Below, one piece after another: positions 16,188-25,310 of a DNA stretch of 64,000 nucleotides. A program made the position numbers and the translations under genes. The notes under the pieces were generated by a model. The model did no database searches. It had not been told where the DNA came from and saw only the letters and a list, made by a program, of their open reading frames with translations. Each line of letters opens with the position of its first letter. The stretch's first letter is position 1. This DNA is from CAVYXZ01 sp963772595 (lineage in GTDB: Bacteria > Chloroflexota > Anaerolineae > Aggregatilineales > Phototrophicaceae): positions 1-64,000 of the forward strand of contig CAVYXZ010000008.1 in assembly GCA_963772595.1 (NCBI GenBank). The letters are read 5' to 3'.

Positions 16188-16886
16188 ATGCAGCTTTACC
16201 TCATCCGGCACGGCGAATCAACTAACAATGCGCTGGGGACCGATGTTGGCCGCAGCCACGATCCGGCGCTGACCGACCTGGGGATGCGTCAGGCCGAGAT
16301 CCTCGCCGCGCACCTGGCTGACCCGCAGCTTCCGGGTAATGGTTGGGAGACTCCTGGCGGCTATCATCTCGATCACCTGTATTGCAGCGCTATGCAGCGC
16401 GCCCTGCAAACTGCCGAACCGATTGGCAAGGCGCTTGGCCTCAAGCCCGAAGTCTGGACCGACATTCACGAACAGGGCGGCATCTACCTGGACGAGCCGG
16501 ACGGTGGACGCAGCGGCCATCCTGGTCTGACACTGGAGGCTATTCAAGCGCAGTTCCCCAATTTTATGCTGCCGGATACCGTGACCAGTGCCGGGTGGTG
16601 GAATCGTGATTACGAGACCAGGGGGATGGCTGCCGGGCGAGCGATTGCCGTTGCCGAGCGGCTACTGGACCGGCGCGCGAACGACGAACAAATCGGCATC
16701 GTGTCGCACGGCTTCTTTATGAATTTGCTCATCAAAGCGCTGCTGCACCAGCTTCCCTCGCCAGACATGTACTACAGCCATTACAATACGGGGATCACCC
16801 GCATCGACATTGAAGCCGATTCCTTCATGCGGCTGCGCTATTTCAACCGGGTGGGCCATCTACCAGCAGCGATGCTCAGTATTTGA
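16188..16886 (+). CDS. Histidine phosphatase superfamily protein (first of tandem pair)
   Basis: 232 residues. LYLIRHGEST supplies the phosphohistidine RHG motif, HLYCSAMQRALQTA the second Arg region, and GIVSHGFFMN the catalytic SHG. This is the phosphoglycerate mutase/phosphatase fold; the substrate of this branch is unknown. ATG at 16188 is chosen over the longer frame because it has CTGGAG upstream and matches the start of its duplicate. It is separated by 17 bp from a close paralogue. Confidence 0.85.
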   Translation: MQLYLIRHGESTNNALGTDVGRSHDPALTDLGMRQAEILAAHLADPQLPGNGWETPGGYHLDHLYCSAMQRALQTAEPIGKALGLKPEVWTDIHEQGGIYLDEPDGGRSGHPGLTLEAIQAQFPNFMLPDTVTSAGWWNRDYETRGMAAGRAIAVAERLLDRRANDEQIGIVSHGFFMNLLIKALLHQLPSPDMYYSHYNTGITRIDIEADSFMRLRYFNRVGHLPAAMLSI

Positions 16887-16903
16887 GTTGTTGGGAGCAT
16901 AGG

Positions 16904-17599
16904 ATGCAGCTTTACCTCATCCGGCACGGGCAGTCTGCCAACAATGCGCTGGGGACCAGCGCGGGCCGCAGCCAGGATCCGCCGCTGACCGACCTGGGAA
17001 TGCGTCAGGCCGAGATCCTCGCCGCTCATCTGGCCGAAGCGCTGCCGCCCAAACGCGGTTGGGAATCCTCCGGCAGTTACCAGTTCGATCATCTGTATTG
17101 CAGTGCCATGCAGCGCGCGCTGCAAACCGCCGCCCCAATCGGCAAAGCGCTTGGTCTCAAGCCTGAAGTCTGGACCGACATTCACGAACAGGGCGGCATC
17201 TACCTGGACGAGCCGGGTATCGGACGGACCGGTTATCCCGGCCTGACTCTCGAAATGATGCAGGAGCAGTTCCCTGATTACGTGCTGCCGGATACCGTGA
17301 CCAGCGCCGGATGGTGGAACCGCGATTATGAGACCGAGGCAGCCGCTGCCGGGCGGGCCATCGCCGTTGCCGAGCGCTTGATGGACCGCCGCGCGAGCGA
17401 CGAACGAATCGCTATCGTGACTCATCACTACTTCATGCACCTGCTCATCAAGGCGCTGCTGCACCAACTGCCCTCGCCAGAAGTCTCCTACAGCCATTAC
17501 AATACGGGGATCACTCGTATTGACATCGAAGCTGATGCGCGGCTCCGGCTGCGTTATCTGAACCGGGTCAATCATCTGCCAGTGGAGCTGCTCAGTTAG
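16904..17599 (+). CDS. Histidine phosphatase superfamily protein (second of tandem pair)
   Basis: 231 residues, strongly similar to the preceding gene over its whole length (for example EVWTDIHEQGGIYLDEP and LPDTVTSAGWWNRDYET are shared), so a tandem duplication. RHGQS is kept, while the second motif is AIVTHHYFMH rather than VSHGFFM: the catalytic His remains but the following Gly is His. This may tune the specificity. ATG at 16904 is preceded by GGGAGC. The stop is followed by the hydrolase gene, whose ribosome-binding site begins just after it. Confidence 0.85.
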   Translation: MQLYLIRHGQSANNALGTSAGRSQDPPLTDLGMRQAEILAAHLAEALPPKRGWESSGSYQFDHLYCSAMQRALQTAAPIGKALGLKPEVWTDIHEQGGIYLDEPGIGRTGYPGLTLEMMQEQFPDYVLPDTVTSAGWWNRDYETEAAAAGRAIAVAERLMDRRASDERIAIVTHHYFMHLLIKALLHQLPSPEVSYSHYNTGITRIDIEADARLRLRYLNRVNHLPVELLS

Positions 17600-17619
17600 T
17601 GAGCAGAAGGAGGGCACCT

Positions 17620-18603
17620 ATGCGGCGCTGGCTGCTTCGCATCGGCATCATCGTGGTTTTTTTGGGCATGGTTGGCTATGCGGCGGCGGGCACAATGGTC
17701 TACGAGCGGGCCATGCAGGTCGATACGAGTTGTTTCGATGCGCCGCGCGAAGCCTGGGTTGATAACGCCCCTGATAATTTCCAGACCAGCGGCGTCTACG
17801 GGATGCGCGACCTGGATATGACTCCCTACCTGATGCCAGATTACGAGAACGTCGAATTTCCCAGCCGCGACGGCCAGGTGAAGATCCGCGCCTGGTACAT
17901 CCCGGCGGAGACGGACGATGCCCCGGCGGTGATCCTGGTGCATGGTCTGGATGACTGCCGTCACAGTCCGACCATGCTGCTGCCTGCCGGGATGCTGCAC
18001 CGGGCCGGGTTCCAGACGCTGCTGATCGACCTGCGTAATCATGGCGATTCGGATCGGATCACAGGCCGGATGTCCGGCGGCATTCTCGAATACAACGATG
18101 TGCTGGGGGCCTGGGACTGGCTGGTGCAGACGCGCCAGATTCCGCCGGAGCGAATCGGCCTGTTTGGCTCCTCCCTGGGCGCAGCAACAGCGCTAATCGC
18201 CGCCGGAGAAGAACCGCAGGTCGCCGCTGTCTGGTCCGACAGCAGTTATGCCGATACCGCGCTGGCGATTGATGGCGAACTGAGCCGCCTCCACTATCCC
18301 ACGTTTCTGGGTCCGGCGGGCATCCTGATGGGCCGCCTCATCGACGGCGTAGATGTCACCGCCCGGACTCCGCTGCTGGCCGCCGCGAAAATGGCTGGCC
18401 GCCCGGTCTTCATCACCCACAGCGATACCGATACGCGGATGCCGGTGATTCACGCGACTATTCTGACCGATGCCCTGAATGCGGCGGGCAGCCCGACGGT
18501 CTCCTGGATCGTCAGCGGCAGCGCGCATTCCCAGGCCATGTTCGACATCCCTGACGAATACGATACACGGCTGGTGGCCTTCTTCAGCGACAGCCTGAAG
18601 TAG
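17620..18603 (+). CDS. Membrane-anchored alpha/beta hydrolase
   Basis: 327 residues. An N-terminal signal anchor (RIGIIVVFLGMVGYAAAG) precedes an alpha/beta-hydrolase domain with VILVHGLDDCRH, the nucleophile elbow GLFGSSLGAA (Ser), the acid in THSDTDTRMP and His in GSAHSQAM. This matches the BAAT/dienelactone-like surface esterases or peptidases. ATG at 17620 is preferred over GTG at 17599 because AAGGAGGG lies directly before it. It is likely co-transcribed with the phosphatases. Substrate unknown. Confidence 0.8.
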   Translation: MRRWLLRIGIIVVFLGMVGYAAAGTMVYERAMQVDTSCFDAPREAWVDNAPDNFQTSGVYGMRDLDMTPYLMPDYENVEFPSRDGQVKIRAWYIPAETDDAPAVILVHGLDDCRHSPTMLLPAGMLHRAGFQTLLIDLRNHGDSDRITGRMSGGILEYNDVLGAWDWLVQTRQIPPERIGLFGSSLGAATALIAAGEEPQVAAVWSDSSYADTALAIDGELSRLHYPTFLGPAGILMGRLIDGVDVTARTPLLAAAKMAGRPVFITHSDTDTRMPVIHATILTDALNAAGSPTVSWIVSGSAHSQAMFDIPDEYDTRLVAFFSDSLK

Positions 18604-18617
18604 CACGACTGCCAGTC

Positions 18618-18727
18618 TGCCGCCGAATGAATTCGACGGCAAAAGCCCAGGTCCTTACAGGACTCGTGGCTGCGGTCTTTAAATCCTGAAGCGATTTGGA
18701 TCTTTGCCGGGTAATTTATTGCCCGGA
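18618..18727 (+). repeat. Four-hairpin intergenic repeat, copy B
   Basis: Same order as copy A at 3764: CGAATgaATTCG, GTCCTtacAGGAC, AAATCctgaagcGATTT and CCGGGtaatttattgCCCGG. Stems 1 and 2 differ from copy A by matched changes on both arms. It follows the hydrolase gene by 15 bases. Confidence 0.75.
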
Positions 18728-18833
18728 GTTCAAGGCACTCAACAAGCTCTCGCATCTCGACCTTTACGAATCTCGCTTGTTCTGACCCCGGCCCGGCAGT
18801 ATGCTATAGAAAGACGCAACTGGATGCTTGACT

Positions 18834-20290
18834 ATGCCTGAACGCCTGAACTATTCATACCGTGCCGGAATGCTCAGCCTGGGGATCGGTCTGCTGCTGC
18901 TGGCGGCTTATGTCAGTGTGCCGCTGCCGCTCAAGCTGTTGATCGCCCTGGCCTACATTGTGCTGGGCTTTGCGGCCCTGGTGGTGAAAACCGAAGATCC
19001 GCAGTGGGAGCCGGTTTTGCAGGTGCTGCTGATGGTCGTGACCGCCTTCGGCCTGTTCTTTTTCCTGACGAGCAGTGCCGCCTGGTGGACGACGCTGATC
19101 GCCGTCGCCATCGCGCTGACGGCCCTGACCGCATCTGAATCGACCGAACGGGCGGCTGCGCTGGCGGCTGCGCAGGCGGTGGCCGTGCTGGCCTCGCTTG
19201 TGTTCCTGGGTGGGGCGATGGACCCGGTCCTCACGCGGCGAACATCTGCTGTTGTTCCTGGGGCTGCTGCTGCTGGGACAGATTGCAGCGATCTGGCTGC
19301 TGCGGCCAGGGCAGATGATCGAGTCTCTCGGCGTTCAAATGGCGGCACCCTCCGGCGATATTACGCTGGCCGAAGCGCAGCACATGGCGATGCAGATGCG
19401 GGTGACGGCGGACGGTCTGGCGCGGGCGACCGAGGCGATTAACGAGGTGATCCAGCAGCTTTCATCCGGGGCGCAGGAACAGGCCGAGGCCACCGGCGTC
19501 ACCACCGAGCGGCTGGATACCTACCTGAAGCTGACCGGCGCGATCCGCGAGCAAATCCGCATCGTGACGCAGCAGGCAGGCGATACGACCGAGTTCTCGG
19601 CAGAGGGCAAAGCGGCCATCACGCAGGCCGCATCCGGTATGGCTGAGATTCGCCGCCACATGGGCAACATTGCCGAGACGATCATCAAGCTGGGCGAACT
19701 GACGCAGCGGATCGACGCCATCATCGTCTCGGTGAGCGAGATCGCCACGCAGTCGAACCTGCTGGCGCTCAACGCCTCGATTGAGGCGGCGCGTGCGGGT
19801 GTACATGGACGTGGATTCGCGGTCGTGGCCGATGAAGTCCGCAGCCTCTCCCAGCAGTCCACTTCAGCGGCAGCGCAGGTGCGCGCGCTCTTGAGCGAGA
19901 TTCAGGCGGCGGTCCGGCAGACGGTCGAGGCGACCGAGGCCGGTATCCAGGGGGTGGACAGCGGTACCAACGATGACGCACCAGGCCGATGACATTATGG
20001 AGCAGCTCTCAACCGGCGTGGACGAGTCCTTCCAATCGGTCAAGGCGATTTACGAAGTCATCCGGCAGCAGGCCGACGACCTGGAAGAGATCGCCATTGC
20101 GATGGACCGCATCAGCCAGATTACGACGCAAATGCTGGCGACGACACGCATGGTCGAGATGGTGTCCGATAACTTGAGCCATCTTTCCGGGGAACTACAA
20201 GAGGTTGTGGCGCAAGGCTCAAGTGGCGTAGAGCAGTATGCTCAGTACGATTCCGAAGAACAGGCCGGATACGCCCAGCAGAATGCCTAA
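18834..20290 (+). pseudogene. Methyl-accepting chemotaxis-like transducer, two or more frameshifts
   Basis: Read across frames: about six membrane segments (GMLSLGIGLLLLAAYVSV through LLLFLGLLLLGQIAAIWLL), no obvious periplasmic sensor and no clear HAMP, then a cytoplasmic signalling domain with the hairpin-tip motif SEIATQSNLLALNASIEAAR and GRGFAVVADEVRSLSQQS. Frame changes lie near 19230 and 19965. The far end overlaps the minus-strand TPR gene by about 70 bp, so another shift near the end is possible. Transducers of this type signal to CheA; no che genes are in the window. Confidence 0.7.
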
Positions 20291-20639
20291 GCCCAGGGCA
20301 CGCCACATCAGTGCCCGCCGCCGCTTTCGTAAACGCTCGAGTATCACGCTGCTGCTTCTGTTCACGCCGTCTGCGCTTGACTTCACGGGCGTCATAGGCA
20401 CGCAGCATCCGCCGGGCCTGGGCGTTGAGCGGGTTGATCTCGACGATGTTCTGCAAGCAGACCCGCCGGTCGCCCGGTTTGTCCAGGACCTCCATCAGCG
20501 CCAACCAGACACGCTCACTGTAGGGGTCCACCAGGGCGGCTTCACGCCACAGGTCGTGTGCCTTGTTCCGATTTCCTTTTTTGAGGGCGAGTTGCCCTTC
20601 GCGCATCAGCCGTTCGAAATCGCCTTCGCCGACAGCCAT
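20219..20639 (-). pseudogene. TPR protein with C-terminal membrane helix, one frameshift
   Basis: ATG at 20639 opens GEGDFERLMREGQLALKKGN and DLWREAALVDPYSERVW, two TPR units of the type repeated in the three genes behind it. After KRRRREQKQQ the sequence moves to another frame (about 20345-20400) and ends in a membrane helix, LGLGILLGVSGLFFGIVL, with stop at 20219. Joined, it has the same TPR plus single-helix layout as the 23.8 kb gene. Cytoplasmic TPRs and a membrane anchor are expected. Confidence 0.6.
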
Positions 20640-20644
20640 AAGGA

Positions 20645-22186
20645 CTATTGCCACCAATCGCCAACGAACCGGTCCAAATCGGCGTTGGTCAACTGGTATT
20701 CCTGACCATCCGCCAAACGGAGGATATACACATTATAGACTCCCTGCGGGTTGCTCGAATAGGCCAGGTATTGACCGTCCGGGCTGAACACCGGGTAAAT
20801 CTCGTCGGCCTCGCTGTGAACCGGGACCTGCGGGCTGCCGCTGCCATCTGCCGCTGCAATGATAATATCGTGGTTGTTCGGGCTGGTGACCTGGGCCGCG
20901 CTAAAGATCAGCGTCCGGCCATCGGACGACCAGCGCGGTGTTTCTTCGAGGAAGGCGCTGTAATCGCTGGTGACCTGCACGACGAAGCTGGGGTCGTTCA
21001 TGTCGATCACGACGACATCCGGGCCGGGCTGGGCGCTGTTCTGATCATCGCGCACCACCGCGATCTTAGAGCAGTCTGGCGAAAAGGTCGGGGAACTGTA
21101 GGTCGCCAAATCGTTCGTCAGACGGCGGAGCGCGGTGGATGGCTCATCGCCGGTTTCCGCATCTACCTGGTCGAGATCCAGCACGTAAAGCTGGTGCGGC
21201 GGTTCCATCGAGAAGTTCAGGTTATCTTCGCTGACCAGCACCTCTGCCGGGACGCCGACGAAAGTGACCTGGTGGGTCGTGCTGCACTGGTCCGGCTGAG
21301 TGGTTTTCAGCACGCCCTGCGTGACGCGAATCAACTGGGGCTGGGTGCCGTTGATGTTCATGGCCTCCATGCCGAAATCCGCCGTCGCGTTGAAATAACG
21401 GGTGTAGATCACGCGCGTGCCGCTGCCGGCAAAGCGCACGTCACGGCCCAGCACGTTCTGCGGGCCGATGCGCGACTCCTCGCCCAGGCCGTTGGCCGGG
21501 ACCAGGTAGAATTCCAGCGCGCCGTTGCTCAGCACGTCGATGCCGCCAAAGAGCGCCAGGCTGCCCGCGACATCCGGCGGTGGGGTCGGCCCGACAAAAG
21601 GCGTGGCAGTGGGCGAGGGCGGCGGTGAAGGCGTCCAGGTGGGGGCCAAAACATTCGGGCGCGGGGTCGGCGTATCGGTGCCGACCAGGGCGGCCTGGGT
21701 CTCGTAGGCATCGGTGACGGCCAGGACCTGCTCGACATAGGTATCGGTCACGGACTGGACCAGGGCGGTCGCCGTTGCTGCCGCATTGGCTGCCTGCTGG
21801 TTCCGGTTGCCGATGACCAGCACCAGAATCAGGATGATAAGCAGCACCAGCCCGCCGCCTCCGCCGCCGATCATCATCAACTGGCGGCGAGAGACACCCG
21901 GCACAACCTCTTCTTCGGCGGCCTGGGCTTTTTCGCGTGCTTCCAGCCGGTCCATCAACTCGCGGGCGCGTTCGTTATTGGGGTTAATCACCAGGACGTT
22001 AGTCAGGCAGATGCGCCGTTCTTCGTCCGTTTCGACCACTGAGGCCAGATAAAACCAGGCGCGCTCGTTGTTTTCGTCGAGTTCCGTCACCTGCTCGAAG
22101 CGGTCACGAGCCGTCGCTTTATCACCGGCACGGGCGGCTTCGCGGCCTTCTTGCAGCAGGTGTCTGATGTCTTCGCTGTCGCTCAC
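20645..22186 (-). CDS. TPR - membrane helix - TolB-like propeller protein (1)
   Basis: 513 residues. Residues 1-90 are TPR-like (LLQEGREAARAGDKATARDR, NVLVINPNNERARELMD). One membrane helix follows (GGGGGGLVLLIILILVLVIG, about 110-130), then a Thr/Pro-rich linker (TPTPRPNVLAPTWTPSPPPS) and a C-terminal WD40-like PD40 propeller with SPTFSPDCSKIAVVRDD, TPRWSSDGRTLIFSA and YPVFSPDGQYLAYSSNP. The propeller should be outside the cell and the TPRs inside. Start is GTG at 22186. The next gene on this strand begins 5 bp after its stop and the previous one ends 19 bp before it, so this is an operon. Function unknown; likely a scaffold or sensor. Confidence 0.8.
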   Translation of the reverse strand: MSDSEDIRHLLQEGREAARAGDKATARDRFEQVTELDENNERAWFYLASVVETDEERRICLTNVLVINPNNERARELMDRLEAREKAQAAEEEVVPGVSRRQLMMIGGGGGGLVLLIILILVLVIGNRNQQAANAAATATALVQSVTDTYVEQVLAVTDAYETQAALVGTDTPTPRPNVLAPTWTPSPPPSPTATPFVGPTPPPDVAGSLALFGGIDVLSNGALEFYLVPANGLGEESRIGPQNVLGRDVRFAGSGTRVIYTRYFNATADFGMEAMNINGTQPQLIRVTQGVLKTTQPDQCSTTHQVTFVGVPAEVLVSEDNLNFSMEPPHQLYVLDLDQVDAETGDEPSTALRRLTNDLATYSSPTFSPDCSKIAVVRDDQNSAQPGPDVVVIDMNDPSFVVQVTSDYSAFLEETPRWSSDGRTLIFSAAQVTSPNNHDIIIAAADGSGSPQVPVHSEADEIYPVFSPDGQYLAYSSNPQGVYNVYILRLADGQEYQLTNADLDRFVGDWWQ

Positions 22187-22205
22187 TGGCTTGGTAATCC
22201 TTTCC

Positions 22206-23717
22206 TCAGCCCGATGTCTGGAGGAGCAAGAACAGATCGGGCCGGAAATCCAGTTCCTGCTGATCTTCAGGGCTGTCCGTTAGCTGCACGACGGTGCTGC
22301 CCATGAGGTCAGTGGCGTAGAGATTAAAGCTGTCGCCCCCCCGGTTAGATGCAAAACCCACCCAGCGGCCATCCGGTGTAAATGCGGGGCTGCGATCTTC
22401 GGCCAGGCCGTCACCGGCGGTGAGCAGCAGCGAGGCCTGTCCATCGGCATCGGCGATAAAGATGTCGCCATCACCGCTGGCATCGTTGACAAAGGCCAGT
22501 TTGCTGCCATCCGGTGAAAAGGCCGGTTGGAAGGTGTTGCCGCCCATATCGAGCAGAAGCTGCTGTTCCTGCCCGTCCGGGGCCATGCTGTAGAGCTTAG
22601 TCAGGCCGGGGCTGCTCTGGTCGGAAACAAAGATGATGCGGCTGCCATCCGGCGACCAGACCGGGTCGCGGTCGATGCCATCGTTTTCGGTCAGCCGCTT
22701 GAAGTTGAGGCCGTCGTCGGTAATGGTCCAGATGTCCTCGTCCTCGCCGCCGTAATTACTGACGAAGGCCAGTTGGAAGCCGTTGGGTGCCCACGATGGG
22801 CTGGAAATGACGCCGTTAAAGCGGGTAATTTGCGTCGCTGCCGCCAGGTTATCGACCGGCGCGATGAACAGCTCATAATAGGGTCCGCTCTGCGGAGCCA
22901 CTTCGCTATCACCCGCTGCTGCGTCCGGCGTGGCGGTCACAGCGCGCACGAAGGCCACTTTCTCGCCGCTGGGATCGTAGGCGATGTCGCTCACGTCGGA
23001 CCCCAGCATCTGCGGCGCGCTGCCGTCACCTGCTGAGAAATACAGGTCAGGGCTGGCGGCCCCCGCTGGCAGGTCCGTAAAGATCATCGCAAAGGCCGAG
23101 GGCGGGATGGGCGTTGCCGAAGGCGTTGGCGTCGGCACGTCGGTCGGCGTGGCGCTGGGTGTGTAGCTGGGCGGCAGGACCACGTTGGAAGTCACGATAA
23201 TGATATTCTGCGTCGGGGTCGAGGTGAACGTGTCCGGGTTGGGCGATGAGGTCCGGCTGGGGCTGAGGACAGCGACCAGTTCGTTGTTCGTGGGGTTAGG
23301 GGACTGCTGCTGCGAGGCCACCAGCGCGAAAATCAGGGCGACCAGCACGGCCAGCCCGACCACAATGGCGACGACGATGGTCAGCGGGCCAGGGCCTTGA
23401 CCGCTGCGCTGGTTGGCTGCGGCGCTGCGACGGCGTGGCGCGGCCTGGCGCGAGGGCGTGCTGCCCCGGTCTGGCAAACGGCGCAGGGCTTCCTCAGCGC
23501 GGCTGTTGTTGGGGTTGATGCTCAGCACCTTTTCCAGGTGTGCGCGGCGTTCCTCCAGGTTATCGACCGCCGAGGCCAACCATAACCAGGCTAACTCGTT
23601 GTCCGGGTCCGCTGCGACCACTTCCCGCAGCAGGACCTGCGCGGCGGTCTTGTCCCCGCGTCGGGCCGCCTCCATCCCCATTCTGAGTTTTCGCTGCAAA
23701 TCATCCTGATCGGCCAA
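22206..23717 (-). CDS. TPR - membrane helix - TolB-like propeller protein (2)
   Basis: 503 residues with the layout of its neighbour: TPRs (GMEAARRGDKTAAQVLLREV, EKVLSINPNNSRAEEALRR), a helix (LTIVVAIVVGLAVLVALIFA, about 112-132), a Thr/Pro linker (TPTDVPTPTPSATPIPPS) and PD40 repeats (DPVWSPDGSRIIFVSDQ, QPAFSPDGSKLAFVNDA, SPAFTPDGRWVGFASNR). Sequence identity to gene (1) is modest outside motifs, so this is an older duplication. Starts with ATG at 23717. Confidence 0.8.
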   Translation of the reverse strand: MADQDDLQRKLRMGMEAARRGDKTAAQVLLREVVAADPDNELAWLWLASAVDNLEERRAHLEKVLSINPNNSRAEEALRRLPDRGSTPSRQAAPRRRSAAANQRSGQGPGPLTIVVAIVVGLAVLVALIFALVASQQQSPNPTNNELVAVLSPSRTSSPNPDTFTSTPTQNIIIVTSNVVLPPSYTPSATPTDVPTPTPSATPIPPSAFAMIFTDLPAGAASPDLYFSAGDGSAPQMLGSDVSDIAYDPSGEKVAFVRAVTATPDAAAGDSEVAPQSGPYYELFIAPVDNLAAATQITRFNGVISSPSWAPNGFQLAFVSNYGGEDEDIWTITDDGLNFKRLTENDGIDRDPVWSPDGSRIIFVSDQSSPGLTKLYSMAPDGQEQQLLLDMGGNTFQPAFSPDGSKLAFVNDASGDGDIFIADADGQASLLLTAGDGLAEDRSPAFTPDGRWVGFASNRGGDSFNLYATDLMGSTVVQLTDSPEDQQELDFRPDLFLLLQTSG

Positions 23718-23786
23718 AACTATCTCCAGGGTCTGCTAGGCATCGTATATTCGATTGTATCTGAAATTCGCAATCATGCCGCATCA

Positions 23787-24164
23787 CTAAGCCTGGGAAA
23801 GAATGATGAGCACGGCCAGCGTCAGGACTACCAGGACGCCCACCACGACGCCAAAGATCAAAATGGTGCGGTTCTGCTGAGCGCTGCGGCGATATTTCAT
23901 CTTACGCAGTTGGGTCTGGGCCTGTTCGTTATCGGGGTTGACATCCAGCACGCGCTCCAGCCACTGGCGGCGTTCGCTGGCGCTGGTGGCGATGCGTGCC
24001 ATCCACAGCATAGCCCGCTCGTTGCGGCGGTCTTCACTGAGGATCTGGCGCAGCATGACTCGCGCGCCTTCTCGATTGCCCGATTTCGCCGTACTGACGG
24101 CCATCTGCAGCAGTTGTTCGCGGTTAGGTGACTGGCTGGCATCGCCTGTGTCAAAGGATTCCAT
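23787..24164 (-). CDS. Small TPR protein with C-terminal membrane helix
   Basis: 125 residues. TPR-like helices (QLLQMAVSTAKSGNREGARV, ERVLDVNPDNEQAQTQLRK) are followed by one helix, TILIFGVVVGVLVVLTLAVL, and a short tail. ATG at 24164 is chosen because GGGG lies seven bases before it. It is first in the four-gene minus-strand group of TPR membrane proteins and is probably transcribed from the -10 box at 24197. Confidence 0.7.
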   Translation of the reverse strand: MESFDTGDASQSPNREQLLQMAVSTAKSGNREGARVMLRQILSEDRRNERAMLWMARIATSASERRQWLERVLDVNPDNEQAQTQLRKMKYRRSAQQNRTILIFGVVVGVLVVLTLAVLIILSQA

Positions 24165-24196
24165 GAGCTTGCCCCAAAATACTCGCAACTACCTTT

Positions 24197-24202
24197 ATTA
24201 TA
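24197..24202 (-). promoter_or_regulatory. Candidate -10 box for the TPR gene group
   Basis: On the minus strand the hexamer is TATAAT, 33 bases before the ATG at 24164. No good -35 hexamer lies upstream. Confidence 0.4.
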
Positions 24203-24322
24203 GCAGTCATGATTGTAGCGAATCTGGCGCTAAACTCACAACCGGGCTATGACCAGGGTACTGTACACAAAAAGGAGCGGGTCAGGGACCACGCTCCAGA
24301 AGAGGCTTGTGGGATAATGTCG

Positions 24323-25087
24323 TCAGGCGTAGAGGCGGCGGCTGGGCTTGTTCTGCCGCTTGTAGAATTCCTGATAGTTGTTGTTGCTGGACCACAGCAG
24401 AAAATCGTAAATGGCGTAGAGTTCGCCGATGCGGCTGCTCAGTTCCTGGACGATTCGTTCTTCGCTGAGCGCGTCGCTGTCTGGCTCGTACCACGCGCCA
24501 AAGCGCAGCCAGTCCTGGCCGTCGGCAAAGGTATTGATCCAGTCGTTGAGCACGTGACCTTGCAGCACCTGCCAGGAGGTCAGGTACATGTCACTGGGGG
24601 CCTCGCCGCCCCAGAAGCCGAAGCGGTAGCTGGATTCGAAATTGTAGAGCATATTGCGAAGCTGCTGGCGGTGACGTTCCAGGCCCATCTTGCCGATAAA
24701 GTTCTGCTGGTCCCACCAGGCATAGGGCGAAACGATCAGTTCAAGCGCGAAGTAATCCGGGGCCATACGCAGTTCGATCACCGGATGGCGGTAAGCTTCC
24801 ACATCGCCCTGATCCATGCCCATCAGCTTCTCGACCAGTTGCGCCTGGGCCAGGCTGCGGAAGTAAGACAGCACCAGCACGTTCTGGGTTTCGCTGGTGG
24901 CCGCTGCCGAGACATCCGAAACAATGCGAGATTTCTGGCCGTGCGGGTGCAGGTCCCAGGCCTGAAGGCGCATTTTGTCGTGCATCAGGGAATGCAGCTC
25001 CAGGAATTTAGCCTGCGTATCCTGGCAGCGCACCTGAAAATCATCATAAGTCAGATTGTTGTGATCCTTTGCATTAAAGTAGGACAT
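24323..25087 (-). CDS. Conserved-looking protein of unknown function
   Basis: 254 residues, soluble, rich in aromatic residues (LRMAPDYFALELIVSPYAWW, SYRFGFWGGEAPSDMYLTSW, NDWINTFADGQDWLRFGAWY). No known motif is recognised. ATG at 25087 (MSYFNAKDHNN) is preferred to the upstream ATG because GAGGTGGAG precedes it. The single-gene unit is divergent from maeB. The pattern of conserved-looking Trp/Tyr suggests a carbohydrate- or nucleotide-binding fold, but this is speculation. Confidence 0.6.
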   Translation of the reverse strand: MSYFNAKDHNNLTYDDFQVRCQDTQAKFLELHSLMHDKMRLQAWDLHPHGQKSRIVSDVSAAATSETQNVLVLSYFRSLAQAQLVEKLMGMDQGDVEAYRHPVIELRMAPDYFALELIVSPYAWWDQQNFIGKMGLERHRQQLRNMLYNFESSYRFGFWGGEAPSDMYLTSWQVLQGHVLNDWINTFADGQDWLRFGAWYEPDSDALSEERIVQELSSRIGELYAIYDFLLWSSNNNYQEFYKRQNKPSRRLYA

Positions 25088-25212
25088 TGGCTCCACCTCG
25101 CGTTTGTTCTCTTGATGTACAATTAATTTATGATTACATCCTAATGAAATATGGGCAACTTTGCCAGCACTTGCCGTGAAAAGAGGCATCAATTTCATAT
25201 AATTTTCGTTTT

Positions 25213-25240
25213 TTTACACAAGTTTTGCAGCGTGTACAAT
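25213..25240 (+). promoter_or_regulatory. Promoter candidate for maeB
   Basis: TTTACA at 25213-25218 and TACAAT at 25235-25240, 16 bases apart, about 70 bases before the maeB start. Confidence 0.45.
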
Positions 25241-25310
25241 GATGACGGTGAAATCTTAATAGAACCCGGAACAGGCACACTCATAACCCGATTTATGTCA
25301 GGACAAGATC

